Source: Caldilineaceae bacterium SB0661_bin_34 (GTDB taxonomy: Bacteria > Chloroflexota > Anaerolineae > Caldilineales > Caldilineaceae). From it: 64,000 bases of DNA. Below, one piece after another: positions 1-9,336 of the stretch (within the stretch, counting starts at the first letter, position 1; every line of letters begins with the position of its first letter). The position numbers and the translations under genes are program-made. Under the pieces are notes generated by a model. It made no database searches, was not told where the DNA came from, and saw only the letters and a list, made by a program, of their open reading frames with translations. The stretch is from assembly GCA_009841145.1 (NCBI GenBank), contig VXMJ01000062.1, positions 33,797 through 97,796 of the forward strand. Direction: 5' to 3'.

Positions 1-971
1 ATATCGAATAATTCGACCTGTTCGGCTACGACGTGGCCCTCCCGGCCGCCCGGTGTGCGGATGATAAGAGGTACGCGGGTGATCACATCCTCGGCCGCGC
101 TTGGCCATTTTTCCACCAGACCGTAATCGCCCGCGTAGTCTCCATGGTCCGAGAAGTACAACACGGTCGTGTCGTCCCGGAAAGGCGACGATTCAAGCTC
201 GTCCATCAACTTGCCGAACAGGTGGTCGTTGAACGCCGTCATACCCAAGTAGACGGCATTGACCTTGGCGAACAGGTCCTCCGGGCACTGGTCAAGTCGT
301 CGAAGCTCCCGCATGCCGCTATGGAAGGAGGGTTTCCGAGGGAGATTGGCGGGCCGAAGGCCGTCCATCACTTGTTCCGGTTGAAATCGGCTATGCCACG
401 GTTCGGGAGCCGAATAGGGACAATGGGGGTAGATCAAAGGGAGGTACAGGACGAACGGCCTGTTGGTCGTTCCGGATCTATTCCGCAGAATGTCGATCGC
501 CGCCTGCACGTTGGCCTGGTCCGAATGGTGGTCCAGGGAATCGGCCCATGGCTCGTGCAGGAAACTGTAGTATTGAGGGTCTTCCGGACTCCAGGGTGAA
601 GGCCCGAACGGGTAGCCACGACCTTTGGAGCCGGCTTCGTTGACACTGGCAGCGAAGCTCTCCGGGCTCAACGCGTCATTTTTGCCGAACCAATGCACGT
701 CATAGCCGGTTTCCCGCAGGTAGCGGAACAGGTTGGGTTCATCGGGCCGCAGCAGGTGCCACAGTGTGCGATGTCCCCTTACGTGGGGATACCATCCCGT
801 CAGCATGCTGCAGCGGGAAGGCGAACAGACGGTGTGCTGTACGTGGCACTGGTCGAATCGGGTGCCCTGGGCCGCGAACGCGTCAAGATTGGGAGTGACA
901 TCCAACGGATGCCCGTAGCAACCCATGCTTTCAGCCCGGAGTTCGTCCGGCATGAAGATGATGAAGTTCAT
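1..971 (-). CDS. Sulfatase (arylsulfatase-like), 3' end outside window
   Basis: Reading the minus strand from an ATG at 971 gives an open frame of 323 residues that runs off the left edge. It begins MNFIIFMPDELRAESMGCYG, the usual metal-binding N-terminus of the alkaline-phosphatase superfamily, and carries the sulfatase signature CSPSR at about residues 49-53, whose Cys is normally converted to formylglycine. Later YFSDHGDYAGDYGLVEK matches the second metal-binding/His block. By family knowledge it hydrolyses a sulfate ester or acts on a related organic substrate; the substrate cannot be read. No sulfatase-maturating enzyme is seen in the window. It is divergent from ychF, with about 130 bp between them. 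No N-terminal signal peptide is evident, so a cytoplasmic location is likely. A second sulfatase lies at 7.0-8.4 kb. Confidence 0.9.
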   Translation of the reverse strand, partial: MNFIIFMPDELRAESMGCYGHPLDVTPNLDAFAAQGTRFDQCHVQHTVCSPSRCSMLTGWYPHVRGHRTLWHLLRPDEPNLFRYLRETGYDVHWFGKNDALSPESFAASVNEAGSKGRGYPFGPSPWSPEDPQYYSFLHEPWADSLDHHSDQANVQAAIDILRNRSGTTNRPFVLYLPLIYPHCPYSAPEPWHSRFQPEQVMDGLRPANLPRKPSFHSGMRELRRLDQCPEDLFAKVNAVYLGMTAFNDHLFGKLMDELESSPFRDDTTVLYFSDHGDYAGDYGLVEKWPSAAEDVITRVPLIIRTPGGREGHVVAEQVELFD

Positions 972-1104
972 GTTCGGCCTACGGTGAGTTCCCCTGATTG
1001 TGGAGTGGCCAAGCGAGTACTTGGACCGTGTCGGCTAACTCTACTACCTGGTGTCCCCGTAGTGTTCCTCACAGCTGGGGCGGACAACATCTGCACCTTA
1101 CATA

Positions 1105-2199
1105 ATGTCGCTTAGTGTTGGCCTGATCGGGCTTCCCAATGCCGGGAAGAGCACCACGTTCAACGTCTTGGCCGGTGCGCCTTTGGCCCAGACGGCCGCC
1201 TATCCCTTTACCACGGTCGAACCCAACCGGACCCTGGTGGAAGTTCCGGATGACCGGCTGGCAGTTCTAGGCGATCTGACCGGTCAGCGGCGGCGAATTC
1301 CCGTGCGCTTCGAAGTCTTGGATATCGCCGGTCTGGTCAAGGGCGCTTCGCGGGGTGAAGGCCTCGGAAATCGATTCCTCGCGCAGGTAAGGGAATGCGA
1401 TGCCCTGCTGCAAGTGGTGGGGTATTTCGACAGGAGCGGAGAAACGATGAAGGGCGATCCGCTATCAAGTCTTGAGGTGGTGCATCAGGAGCTGATTCTC
1501 TCGGACTTGCAGATCCTGGAAACCCGCATTGGCAGTTTGACACGGGAAGCCAAGGGGGATCGATCGCTCGGACCCGTGTTGGCGATGGCCATGCAATTGC
1601 GCGCCTGGTTGGAGGACGGCCGTCCTGCGAATCGTCACAGCCAGTGGGAGTCCCAGGAAGCCGCGCAGCTGGATCAGGGACTGGGCCTCGCCAGCGGCAA
1701 ACCGGAACTGGTGCTGCTCAACCACGGGGACCCGGCGGATGGGGTGATCCGCGGAATGCGTCCAGAGGATGTTGCAGCCAGCATGGAACTCCAGGGACAC
1801 CGAACGGTTCTGTTGGATGCTGCGGTCGAGTCCGAACTACTGGAACTGCCGGAGGAGGACCGGGCACTGTTTCGGCAGGAACTGGGATTGGTAGATTCCG
1901 GCTTGGACAGGGTGGTTACAGGCTGTTTTGGCCTGCTTGGCCTGATCCGGTTCTACACCCTTGGAGATGCGGAAGTCCGGGCATGGGAACTTCCGAGCGG
2001 GAGCACGGCAGTCGAGGCGGCGGGTCGCATCCACACTGATTTTGCTCGTGGATTCATTGGCGCCGATGTGGTGGACTTTTCTTCCTTGCGGCAGGCGGGA
2101 AGCGAGCGCCGAGCGCGCGAGAAGGGGATCGTTCACACGGAAGGCCGGACATACCAAGTTGTGGATGGAGATGTGATTCGTTTCCGGTTCAACGTGTAG
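1105..2199 (+). CDS. ychF: Redox-regulated ATPase YchF (Obg-like P-loop NTPase)
   Basis: A 364-residue protein, the usual length of YchF/OLA1. The P-loop GLPNAGKST is at residues 8-16, followed by the G2-like AAYPFTTVEPN, the G3 DIAGLVKGAS and a G4-like NHGD in place of the classic NKxD; YchF proteins have non-canonical G4 and bind ATP. The C-terminus (IRFYTLGDAEVRAWEL to VVDGDVIRFRFNV) is the TGS-like domain. Family members associate with ribosomes and are linked to oxidative stress. Start chosen at the ATG in MSLSVGLIGLPN, which places the P-loop at its usual distance from the N-terminus. Monocistronic: divergent from a sulfatase and convergent with a sugar transporter operon. Confidence 0.93.
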   Translation: MSLSVGLIGLPNAGKSTTFNVLAGAPLAQTAAYPFTTVEPNRTLVEVPDDRLAVLGDLTGQRRRIPVRFEVLDIAGLVKGASRGEGLGNRFLAQVRECDALLQVVGYFDRSGETMKGDPLSSLEVVHQELILSDLQILETRIGSLTREAKGDRSLGPVLAMAMQLRAWLEDGRPANRHSQWESQEAAQLDQGLGLASGKPELVLLNHGDPADGVIRGMRPEDVAASMELQGHRTVLLDAAVESELLELPEEDRALFRQELGLVDSGLDRVVTGCFGLLGLIRFYTLGDAEVRAWELPSGSTAVEAAGRIHTDFARGFIGADVVDFSSLRQAGSERRAREKGIVHTEGRTYQVVDGDVIRFRFNV

Positions 2200-2521
2200 G
2201 TCCATCCTCAGCCGCGATGGCGGGTCCATCCTTGGGGATCATGGATTGCAAACCATCCCTTGCGAAATTGCGGCAACGATTGTCCCGGCCACAAACGCAG
2301 TCGAAAGATGACGGTCCACACAACACGCCGGAAGCAACGCGCAGAGTGCGATTTGTGGAAGCCATCCACCCATCGGTCCGAGTTGCGGTTCTGCGGGGCA
2401 TTGGGCTACGGAACCCAGGCATGTTGTGGGCACCGCGACCTCGACATCCGGATTGTGGACTGGCGGGAATGCCTTCCCGGGTTTCAGCAGCAACACCGCT
2501 CCGCATGGCGGAGGTGTTGGT
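2200..2521. other. Convergent intergenic region, 322 bp
   Basis: Lies between the 3' ends of ychF and the transporter permease gene. Frames open here on both strands have no recognisable protein features. I see no strong hairpin with a T-run, although a bidirectional terminator would be expected here. Confidence 0.5.
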
Positions 2522-3455
2522 CTATCGTCCAGCCAAGCCGGTCAGCTGAATGCCTTGGATGAAGTGACGCTGAGCCATCAAGAAAAGACAGATGGTCGGC
2601 AGAATGAACGTGGCCGTGGCCGCCATCATGAGCGGCCAGTCGTTGGTGTAGGTTCCCTGGAACATCCGCATGCCGAGTGCCATGGGGAACTTCTCAACCG
2701 CGTTCAGGTACAGCAACGGGCTGAGAAACTCGTTGTAGTGCTGCAGAAAGGAGAAAATCGATACCGTGACAATGGCCGGGCGCGACAGGGGAACGACGAT
2801 TCCCCACAAAATTCGCAGCGAATTGGCGCCATCGATGCGTGCTGCCTCTTCCAGTTCGGCAGGCAGGCCTAGGAAGAACTGCCGCAGCAGGAAGATATAG
2901 AACCCCTGCACGGCAAACCAGAACGGCACAATCATGGGCATGAACGTGTTGAGCCACTTGAGGTCTCGGAACAGCAGGAACGTGGGAATCAGGATGACCA
3001 CCGAGGGCAGCATCATCGTGGCCAGACTTAGGGAGAACAGGAAATTGCGTTCCGGCCACTGAAGTCTGGCGAAGCTGTAGGCGACCAGGATAGAGGACAC
3101 AAGGGTTCCCACGGTTGCCAGGATGGAAATGAAGAACGTGTTCCTGAAAAAGAAGACGATGCCGGGCCATCCCGAAAACGTGAGCACGTTCAGCAACCGA
3201 GGGTAGTTGGACCACACGATGGGGTCCGGAATCCATTCGATGGGGTAGGTGAAGATCCCTCCCTGTCCCTTGAACGATGTGGTAATAACCCATAGCAATG
3301 GGATTGAGAACACAAAACCAAGCGCCAACAAACAGACGTGGATGAGTGATCGGACCGAAAAACCTCTTCCCAATCTGCCACGGACACGGCGGGAAGGTTT
3401 GGGTTCCGGTTGCCTGGCTGAAGATGTATCCGCGTGTGCCGTCATGGCGGTGCCG

Positions 3456-3478
<23 letters not shown>
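2522..3478 (-). CDS. Carbohydrate ABC transporter permease, MalG/UgpE-like (CUT1)
   Basis: Membrane subunit of 318 residues with about six hydrophobic segments. The EAA loop reads EEAARIDGANSLRILWGIVV in the C-terminal half, which is the contact site for the ATPase. The C-terminus QRHFIQGIQLTGLAGR resembles the typical MalG-type 'QRYxxxGLTxGAVKG' ending. The first ATG (3478) overlaps the upstream permease by 23 bp; a second ATG at 3445 (MTAHAD) would remove the overlap and is an equally plausible start. Last gene of the operon binding protein - PhyH - permease - permease. No ATPase gene accompanies it; CUT1 systems often share a MsmK/UgpC-type ATPase encoded elsewhere. Confidence 0.92.
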
Positions 3479-4414
<936 letters not shown>

Positions 4415-4418
<4 letters not shown>

Positions 4419-5206
4419 CCATCGGTGGCTTTGCGTTCAAATTCGTCGGCACGAGACTGCCGTGCCGTCTGTTGGATTCGTTGCCAATAGAAATCCCGGG
4501 GTTCGTCGCGCGTCTGCGTGCGCAGGCCGAACGTCTGAATATAGGCGCGCCGCGGCTCCGCCGTCAGGTTGGGGCCTGCGTAGTGCAGGGTTCGGCAGTG
4601 GTGCACCGTCACGGCCCCGGCAGGAATCGGACACGCGACGACCTCCTCCTGGTTGAAGTTGTCCACTTCCAGACCATGGACGCGCGGATCGTTGTTGATG
4701 GGGTGGTGCGGCAAGACTCCTTGGCGGTGGCTGCCGGGTACGAACTGCATGCATCCCGACTCCACCGTAGCGTCCTGCAGCGGCATCCAAATGCTGAGGG
4801 AGGAATAGATCAGCGACGGATTCCAGTAGGCCTCGTCCTGGTGCCAGGGGGTGTCCGAACCAATGTACGGAGGTTTCAGGATGGCGTGATCGCCTCCTTC
4901 AGCTTCGCCCCCCAGCAGCTGGCGGGCGCAAGAAGCCCCCATCTTCTTGAACGCCATGTCATTGAGCTCGGGGGCAAAACGGGTAGGCCCCAGGATTTGC
5001 GGGAGGGTTGCTTCTGCACCCTCTTCGTCGGCGCCCGCCAAGTCAAACTGCGCGCCTTCCTCTCGTCCCGCCCGACGGGCAAACAGTTCGTCATAGATGC
5101 GCTTCAGCGTTTCCAGCTCCTCTTTGCTAGCAATGGGATCCAGGACAACGTAGCCGTTGTCCCGGAAAAACTCCAACTGTTCATTGGACACCTGCATCGG
5201 TTCCAT
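4415..5206 (-). CDS. Phytanoyl-CoA dioxygenase (PhyH) family protein inside a sugar-transporter operon
   Basis: Predicted non-haem Fe(II)/2-oxoglutarate dioxygenase. The iron ligands are visible as HQD in SDTPWHQDEAYW and a distal His in HHCRTLHYAGPNLTAEPRRA, whose Arg residues would bind 2-oxoglutarate. FVPGSHRQG is the typical PhyH connection. Start taken at ATG 5206 (MEPMQVSNEQLEFFRDNGYV), preceded by AAGGAA at a good distance; the frame is open further upstream but without support. This gives about 263 residues, normal for the family. It sits between the binding protein and the permeases and overlaps the permease start by 4 bp, suggesting it hydroxylates the imported compound. Substrate is not deducible. 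Confidence 0.9.
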
Positions 5207-5281
5207 CTTGCATTTCCTTGGCTGTATGACAGACCGGAGCGGCAACCCTGGTTGCCGCTCCGCCGGACGGTTCCTTAGCAA

Positions 5282-6658
5282 TTAACCTTGGCTGGCCCAG
5301 TACTCGTCCAATAGGCTCTGAATCTTTGCGTTCAGCTCCGGGACTACCTCGAAGGCATCGGCGTCGCCCGCGACCATGCGGTCACGTGCGGGACCGTAGG
5401 CTTCCGCCGTAATGTAACGGTCGTCCACTTCGCCGGCTAGGTGAAGGATGCCCGACTCAAAGGCGTCGATCAGTGGCTGGGGATTTTCAAGGCCCCATTT
5501 TTCGATCGTGGACGGTTTCCATAGGCGTTCGTTGAAGTCGGGCGTGACCGGTTGGCGTCCGGACTGAGCCACGTACTGCTGTGCTCCTTCCCCGCCTGCG
5601 AACTTGAGGAATTCCCAAGTCTCGTCCGGGTGTTCTGTGCGGGAATTCATGAGCAGCACATGGCCGAACACCATGTGGGCGCGCGTGCCATTGGATGCCT
5701 TGGGCAGTTGTGCAACGCCGAACGGCACATAGTTCTCGGCCATTGCCTCTTCGGTGCAGGACCACTCCCGGCAAGCCATCTTTGGGAAGAACCATGGTCC
5801 TTCCATCTTCATGGCTACGTTGCCGGAGTCAATCTGATTGTTGCCGCCTTCCATCATGGCAGGAGTGGGGCTGACCCCGAACTCGTTGATGCAGGCATAT
5901 AACTGGAAGTTGATGAAGTCCATTATGGCCGGTGTGTCCCAGAGTGCCTCCTTGGGTTCGATCTCCTGGTCCCATTCCTTGTCGCCGTTGAGCCGCATCC
6001 AACAGGCCAGACGTTCATACGATGAGTTGGTCTGGTATCCGAACTGCTGCTGGCCGTCGACTTCCCCGGTCAGGTTGATGGTCAGCTGGACAAAGTCCTC
6101 GTAAGTCCAGTCGTCAGTGGGATAGTCCAAACCCATGTTGTCGAAGGGTTTCTTGGAGTAGAAGATGACCATGGAGTTCATGTTCCATGGTATGCCGTAC
6201 AGTTCACCGCGGAAGCGCGTCTGGGTCTCGTACACACTGTCCCAGGCATCCGGGAAGGGCGTGTCATAGGAGTCCCGGGCCTGCAGTTCGTCGAGGGGTT
6301 GGTAGACCCCCTTGGCGGAGAAGCTCTGCCACAGCCATGTCTGGTTGTTGATGATGTCTGCGGCGGTGCCGCCGGCCAGGGCGGCCTGAAGCTTGTCGTA
6401 ATACTGGCCAGGGGCCTGTTCCAGCCGGACTTGAATGTGGGGATTTTCGGCCTGGAAGTCCGCGATGGATCGATCGGCAATGTCCTTGTCTAGCACGTCG
6501 CCCCATTCGTACCAGGCGATCTCAACCGTCTCCATGGCCGCGCCGGCGTCGCCCGAGGCCGGCGCACCGGCGGGAGCAGCGCAGGCCGACAACGCGCCGA
6601 GTCCCAACGTTGCGGCCGCAGCACGCAAGAAAGACCGTCTGGTCAATTGTATGTTCAT
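5282..6658 (-). CDS. Extracellular sugar-binding lipoprotein of CUT1 ABC transporter
   Basis: Substrate-binding protein of about 458 residues. The N-terminus has a twin-arginine motif (TRRSFLR), a hydrophobic segment, and a lipobox LSAC, so it should be exported folded and lipid-anchored. The mature part has the SBP family 1 pattern: EIAWYEWGDVLDKDIADRSI, AALAGGTAADIINNQTWLWQ, YGIPWNMNSMVIFYSKKPF. Start set at ATG 6658, preceded by AGGAG 7 nt upstream; the in-frame extension to 6733 lacks support. First gene of the operon with PhyH and two permeases. Ligand is probably a carbohydrate or polyol derivative, by family only. Confidence 0.92.
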   Translation of the reverse strand: MNIQLTRRSFLRAAAATLGLGALSACAAPAGAPASGDAGAAMETVEIAWYEWGDVLDKDIADRSIADFQAENPHIQVRLEQAPGQYYDKLQAALAGGTAADIINNQTWLWQSFSAKGVYQPLDELQARDSYDTPFPDAWDSVYETQTRFRGELYGIPWNMNSMVIFYSKKPFDNMGLDYPTDDWTYEDFVQLTINLTGEVDGQQQFGYQTNSSYERLACWMRLNGDKEWDQEIEPKEALWDTPAIMDFINFQLYACINEFGVSPTPAMMEGGNNQIDSGNVAMKMEGPWFFPKMACREWSCTEEAMAENYVPFGVAQLPKASNGTRAHMVFGHVLLMNSRTEHPDETWEFLKFAGGEGAQQYVAQSGRQPVTPDFNERLWKPSTIEKWGLENPQPLIDAFESGILHLAGEVDDRYITAEAYGPARDRMVAGDADAFEVVPELNAKIQSLLDEYWASQG

Positions 6659-6878
6659 GGATATCTCCTGGAAGGTGATCCTGTCGCCAAGTTGTGCGAC
6701 CAACAAAACGCCAGTGTAACAGGCCCCGCGCACATGCCGCTTCCGGGCCGGTTTTGACCGGTGCTGTCTTCTTCAGAAAGCTTGCAGCATGTTTGCCGCA
6801 GTGCGTTTGGGTCTGGCGCTGCCGTTGAAGAAGCAGTCGGGCAGGGAATCAACAGGTTTACCTTGACACAGGACTTGA

Positions 6879-6892
6879 CCGACAACTGTCGG
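6879..6892. promoter_or_regulatory. Small palindrome in a divergent intergenic region
   Basis: CCGACA-AC-TGTCGG is a perfect 6-bp inverted repeat with a 2-nt centre. It lies in the 365-bp space (6659-7023) between the divergently read transporter operon and the sulfatase/kinase operon, about 10 bp after a TTGACA (6863-6868). Its position suggests an operator controlling one or both operons, but no regulator gene is nearby and no clear -10 accompanies the TTGACA. The rest of this intergenic region shows no gene. Confidence 0.3.
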
Positions 6893-7023
6893 ACCAGAAC
6901 GGGCAGAAAGGCATCTCCTTCCTGCACTGTTCTGGGGCCGCGCGACCGGACCCGCAAGTATGATGTTATGCACAGACCGGTGGCAGTGCCGGACGGCATG
7001 TTACGCAACCACAGCAGGTGGGC

Positions 7024-8388
7024 ATGAACACCAACCCCAACGTCGTTGTGCTTGTTGCCGACGACCATCGCGCCAGTGCTCTTGGATGCACAGGACGCGA
7101 ACCCGTAAGGACTCCCAACCTGGATCGGCTGGCAGCCGACGGCCTCCGATGTACCCGTGCCTACACCATGGGGGGACTGACCCCGGCCGTGTGCGTACCC
7201 AGCCGCGCCAGTCTGCTCACTGGGCTGTCCACCTTCGACGCGGTTGTCGGCAAGACCGACAACGACTACCCGGGGCTTCAAACCCTGCGCACGGACAAGC
7301 CACTGCTGCCCGAGCACTTCCGTCAACATGGCTATGCAACCTACGGCATCGGCAAGTGGCACAACGATGCCGCGAGCTTCAACCGGTGTTTTGCCGGTGG
7401 CGACCGGATTTTCCTGGGAGGGATGTCCGACCACGATGCGGTTCCCGTCCACCGCTACGACGCGACCGCGTCCTATCCGGCCGAGTCCGCGCAAGTGGGT
7501 CGGGAACATTCGACCGATCTCTTTGCGGATGCCGCCATCAATTTTCTTGGGACCCGCTCGGGCGAAGAGCCATTCTTCCTGTATACCGCGTTTACGGCTC
7601 CCCATGATCCGCGGACGCCACCCAACGGCTGGGAACCGGCTTACGGACAGACCACGGCAACCATGGAACTGCCACCCAACACCTACCCCGAACACCCATT
7701 CGACATCGAGGTTGCCGAAATCCGGGACGAATTGCTGGAGGGGACCCCGCGGCCGCCCCACCGCATCAGGGGCCACCTCGCCGACTACTATGACATGATC
7801 ACCCACCTGGACCTGCGGGTCGGCGATATCCTGAATGTGCTTGAAGCAACCGGACTCGCAGACAACACGTTGGTGTTGTACCTAGCGGACCATGGCTTGT
7901 CCATTGGACAGCACGGACTGATGGGCAAGCAAAACATGTATGAGCACAGCCTGGGCATTCCCTGTGTACTGCGAGGTCCAGCTGTGGCATCGGGGACCAC
8001 GGTCCCGGGTTTGGTGACCCATACCGATGTTTTTCCCACCCTTTGCGAGTTGGCCGACCTGCCCGTGCCCGCGGGACTTTCAGGTCACAGGTTGTGGCAG
8101 GGCCGTTCCGGGGCCCTCAACGACCCAGATGCATGCCTCATGGCCGCGTACCGTCACTTGCACCGGTGTGTCATTGCCGACGAGTGGAAACTGGTTCGCT
8201 ACTACCGGCAGCGCAGGCGAGGCATCGTGCCCGGCTATTGCCAGCTGTTCAATCTGATTGAGGATCCGTTCGAGACCCGCAATCTGGCCTACTTTCCGGA
8301 ATTCGAGAGACTGGTCCGGGAGATGGCGGAGGTGCTCAATGAGCTCCAAACACGCCACGCAGACCCGTTGCTCGAACTGCTCGCCTAG
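7024..8388 (+). CDS. Sulfatase (arylsulfatase-like)
   Basis: Complete sulfatase of about 454 residues. It opens MNTNPNVVVLVADDHRASAL (metal-binding Asp pair) and contains the formylglycine signature CVPSRASLLTG at about residues 60-70, then GIGKWHND, TAPHDPRTPP and ADHGLSIGQHGLMGKQ, the canonical active-site blocks. Start: ATG 7024 is taken because it is directly followed by the conserved N-terminus; a GTG 6 bp upstream (7018) is possible. No signal peptide, so probably cytoplasmic. Followed after 32 bp by a ribokinase-family gene on the same strand, so desulfation and phosphorylation of one imported compound may be linked (inference). Different in sequence from the sulfatase at the left edge. 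Confidence 0.94.
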   Translation: MNTNPNVVVLVADDHRASALGCTGREPVRTPNLDRLAADGLRCTRAYTMGGLTPAVCVPSRASLLTGLSTFDAVVGKTDNDYPGLQTLRTDKPLLPEHFRQHGYATYGIGKWHNDAASFNRCFAGGDRIFLGGMSDHDAVPVHRYDATASYPAESAQVGREHSTDLFADAAINFLGTRSGEEPFFLYTAFTAPHDPRTPPNGWEPAYGQTTATMELPPNTYPEHPFDIEVAEIRDELLEGTPRPPHRIRGHLADYYDMITHLDLRVGDILNVLEATGLADNTLVLYLADHGLSIGQHGLMGKQNMYEHSLGIPCVLRGPAVASGTTVPGLVTHTDVFPTLCELADLPVPAGLSGHRLWQGRSGALNDPDACLMAAYRHLHRCVIADEWKLVRYYRQRRRGIVPGYCQLFNLIEDPFETRNLAYFPEFERLVREMAEVLNELQTRHADPLLELLA

Positions 8389-8420
8389 CAGGATTCGCCC
8401 GAGGTCTTCAGGAGCAAGTC

Positions 8421-9320
8421 ATGTTGGTTACTGTTGGATCACTGAACATCGACCATGTCTACCAGGTCGAGGAAATCTCCCGACCTGGAGAGACAATCCA
8501 CATCCTAGACTATGCGAAGTTCAGTGGCGGCAAGGGTTTGAACCAGTCGGTGGCAGCCGCACGGGCCGGTGCTGAAGTGAAGCATATGGGTTGTATCGGG
8601 CAGGAAGGGCAGTTCCTGTCGGACCTGTTGGCGGAGAGTGGAGTAGACGTGTCAGAGGTACTGGTTCGTGAAAATATTGCCAGTGGACATGCCATCATCC
8701 AAGTCAACCGGACGGGTGAGAACTCGATATTCATCTACGGTGGCGCAAACCAAACGGTCAAGGCTGCACAGCTGGCTGGTGTGTTGGATGGCCAGGCACA
8801 ATCAGGATGGGTCCTGTTTCAGAATGAAACCAGCGAGGTTCCCGAGATGATGCGCCTGGCGGCGGAACGCGGCTGGTCGGTGGCGTACAACCCCGCACCC
8901 ATGGCCGACGACCTATACGCCAACTTCCCGTTGGACAAGGTGTCCGTCCTGTTCGTAAACCAACTGGAAGGGGAGGAGTTGACTGGATTCAATCAAGCGG
9001 AACGGATTACCGGCCACCTGCTGAACCACTATGCGGACATGACTGTGGTGGTCACCAGGGGAGCGGATGGAGCCTACTGCGGTTCGGCACAAGGCACCAT
9101 CGCCGTCGACGGCATTTCCGTTCGTCCGGTCGACACGACAGGTGCCGGTGACACCTTTATCGGCTACTTCATGGCCGGGTTCATGAAATCGGGATCCGCC
9201 GCAACAGCTCTTGCGCTAGCCAATCGTGCGGCTGCCCTGTGCGTCACGCGTCCCGGAGCCGCCGCCTCCATCCCCTATGCGGCCGAACTTGACAATCCGG
9301 AGGCTCTTCCCTGGGAGTGA
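8421..9320 (+). CDS. Ribokinase-like PfkB-family carbohydrate kinase
   Basis: A 299-residue PfkB/ribokinase fold protein. The first signature is GGKGLNQSVAAARAGAEV near residue 38, and the second is VDTTGAGDTFIGYFMAGF near residue 235, with the catalytic Asp in GAGD. The N-terminus (VGSLNIDHVYQVEEISRPGE) is typical of ribokinases. It would phosphorylate a sugar or nucleoside with ATP in the cytoplasm; D-ribose is likely but not proven, hence no gene symbol. An AGGAG lies just upstream of the ATG. Co-directional with the sulfatase at 32 bp spacing, hence probably one operon; convergent with gcvP, only 16 bp apart. Confidence 0.9.
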   Translation: MLVTVGSLNIDHVYQVEEISRPGETIHILDYAKFSGGKGLNQSVAAARAGAEVKHMGCIGQEGQFLSDLLAESGVDVSEVLVRENIASGHAIIQVNRTGENSIFIYGGANQTVKAAQLAGVLDGQAQSGWVLFQNETSEVPEMMRLAAERGWSVAYNPAPMADDLYANFPLDKVSVLFVNQLEGEELTGFNQAERITGHLLNHYADMTVVVTRGADGAYCGSAQGTIAVDGISVRPVDTTGAGDTFIGYFMAGFMKSGSAATALALANRAAALCVTRPGAAASIPYAAELDNPEALPWE

Positions 9321-9336
9321 ATTGCATCCGACTGTG

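Noticed and set aside
33..599. Plus-strand open frame of 188 codons at the left edge
   Set aside because: It is the antisense of the partial sulfatase gene, whose minus-strand frame has the CSPSR signature.
6655..7806. Minus-strand frame of 383 codons
   Set aside because: Overlaps the sulfatase gene in antisense and the intergenic region; sequence is low-complexity without family features.
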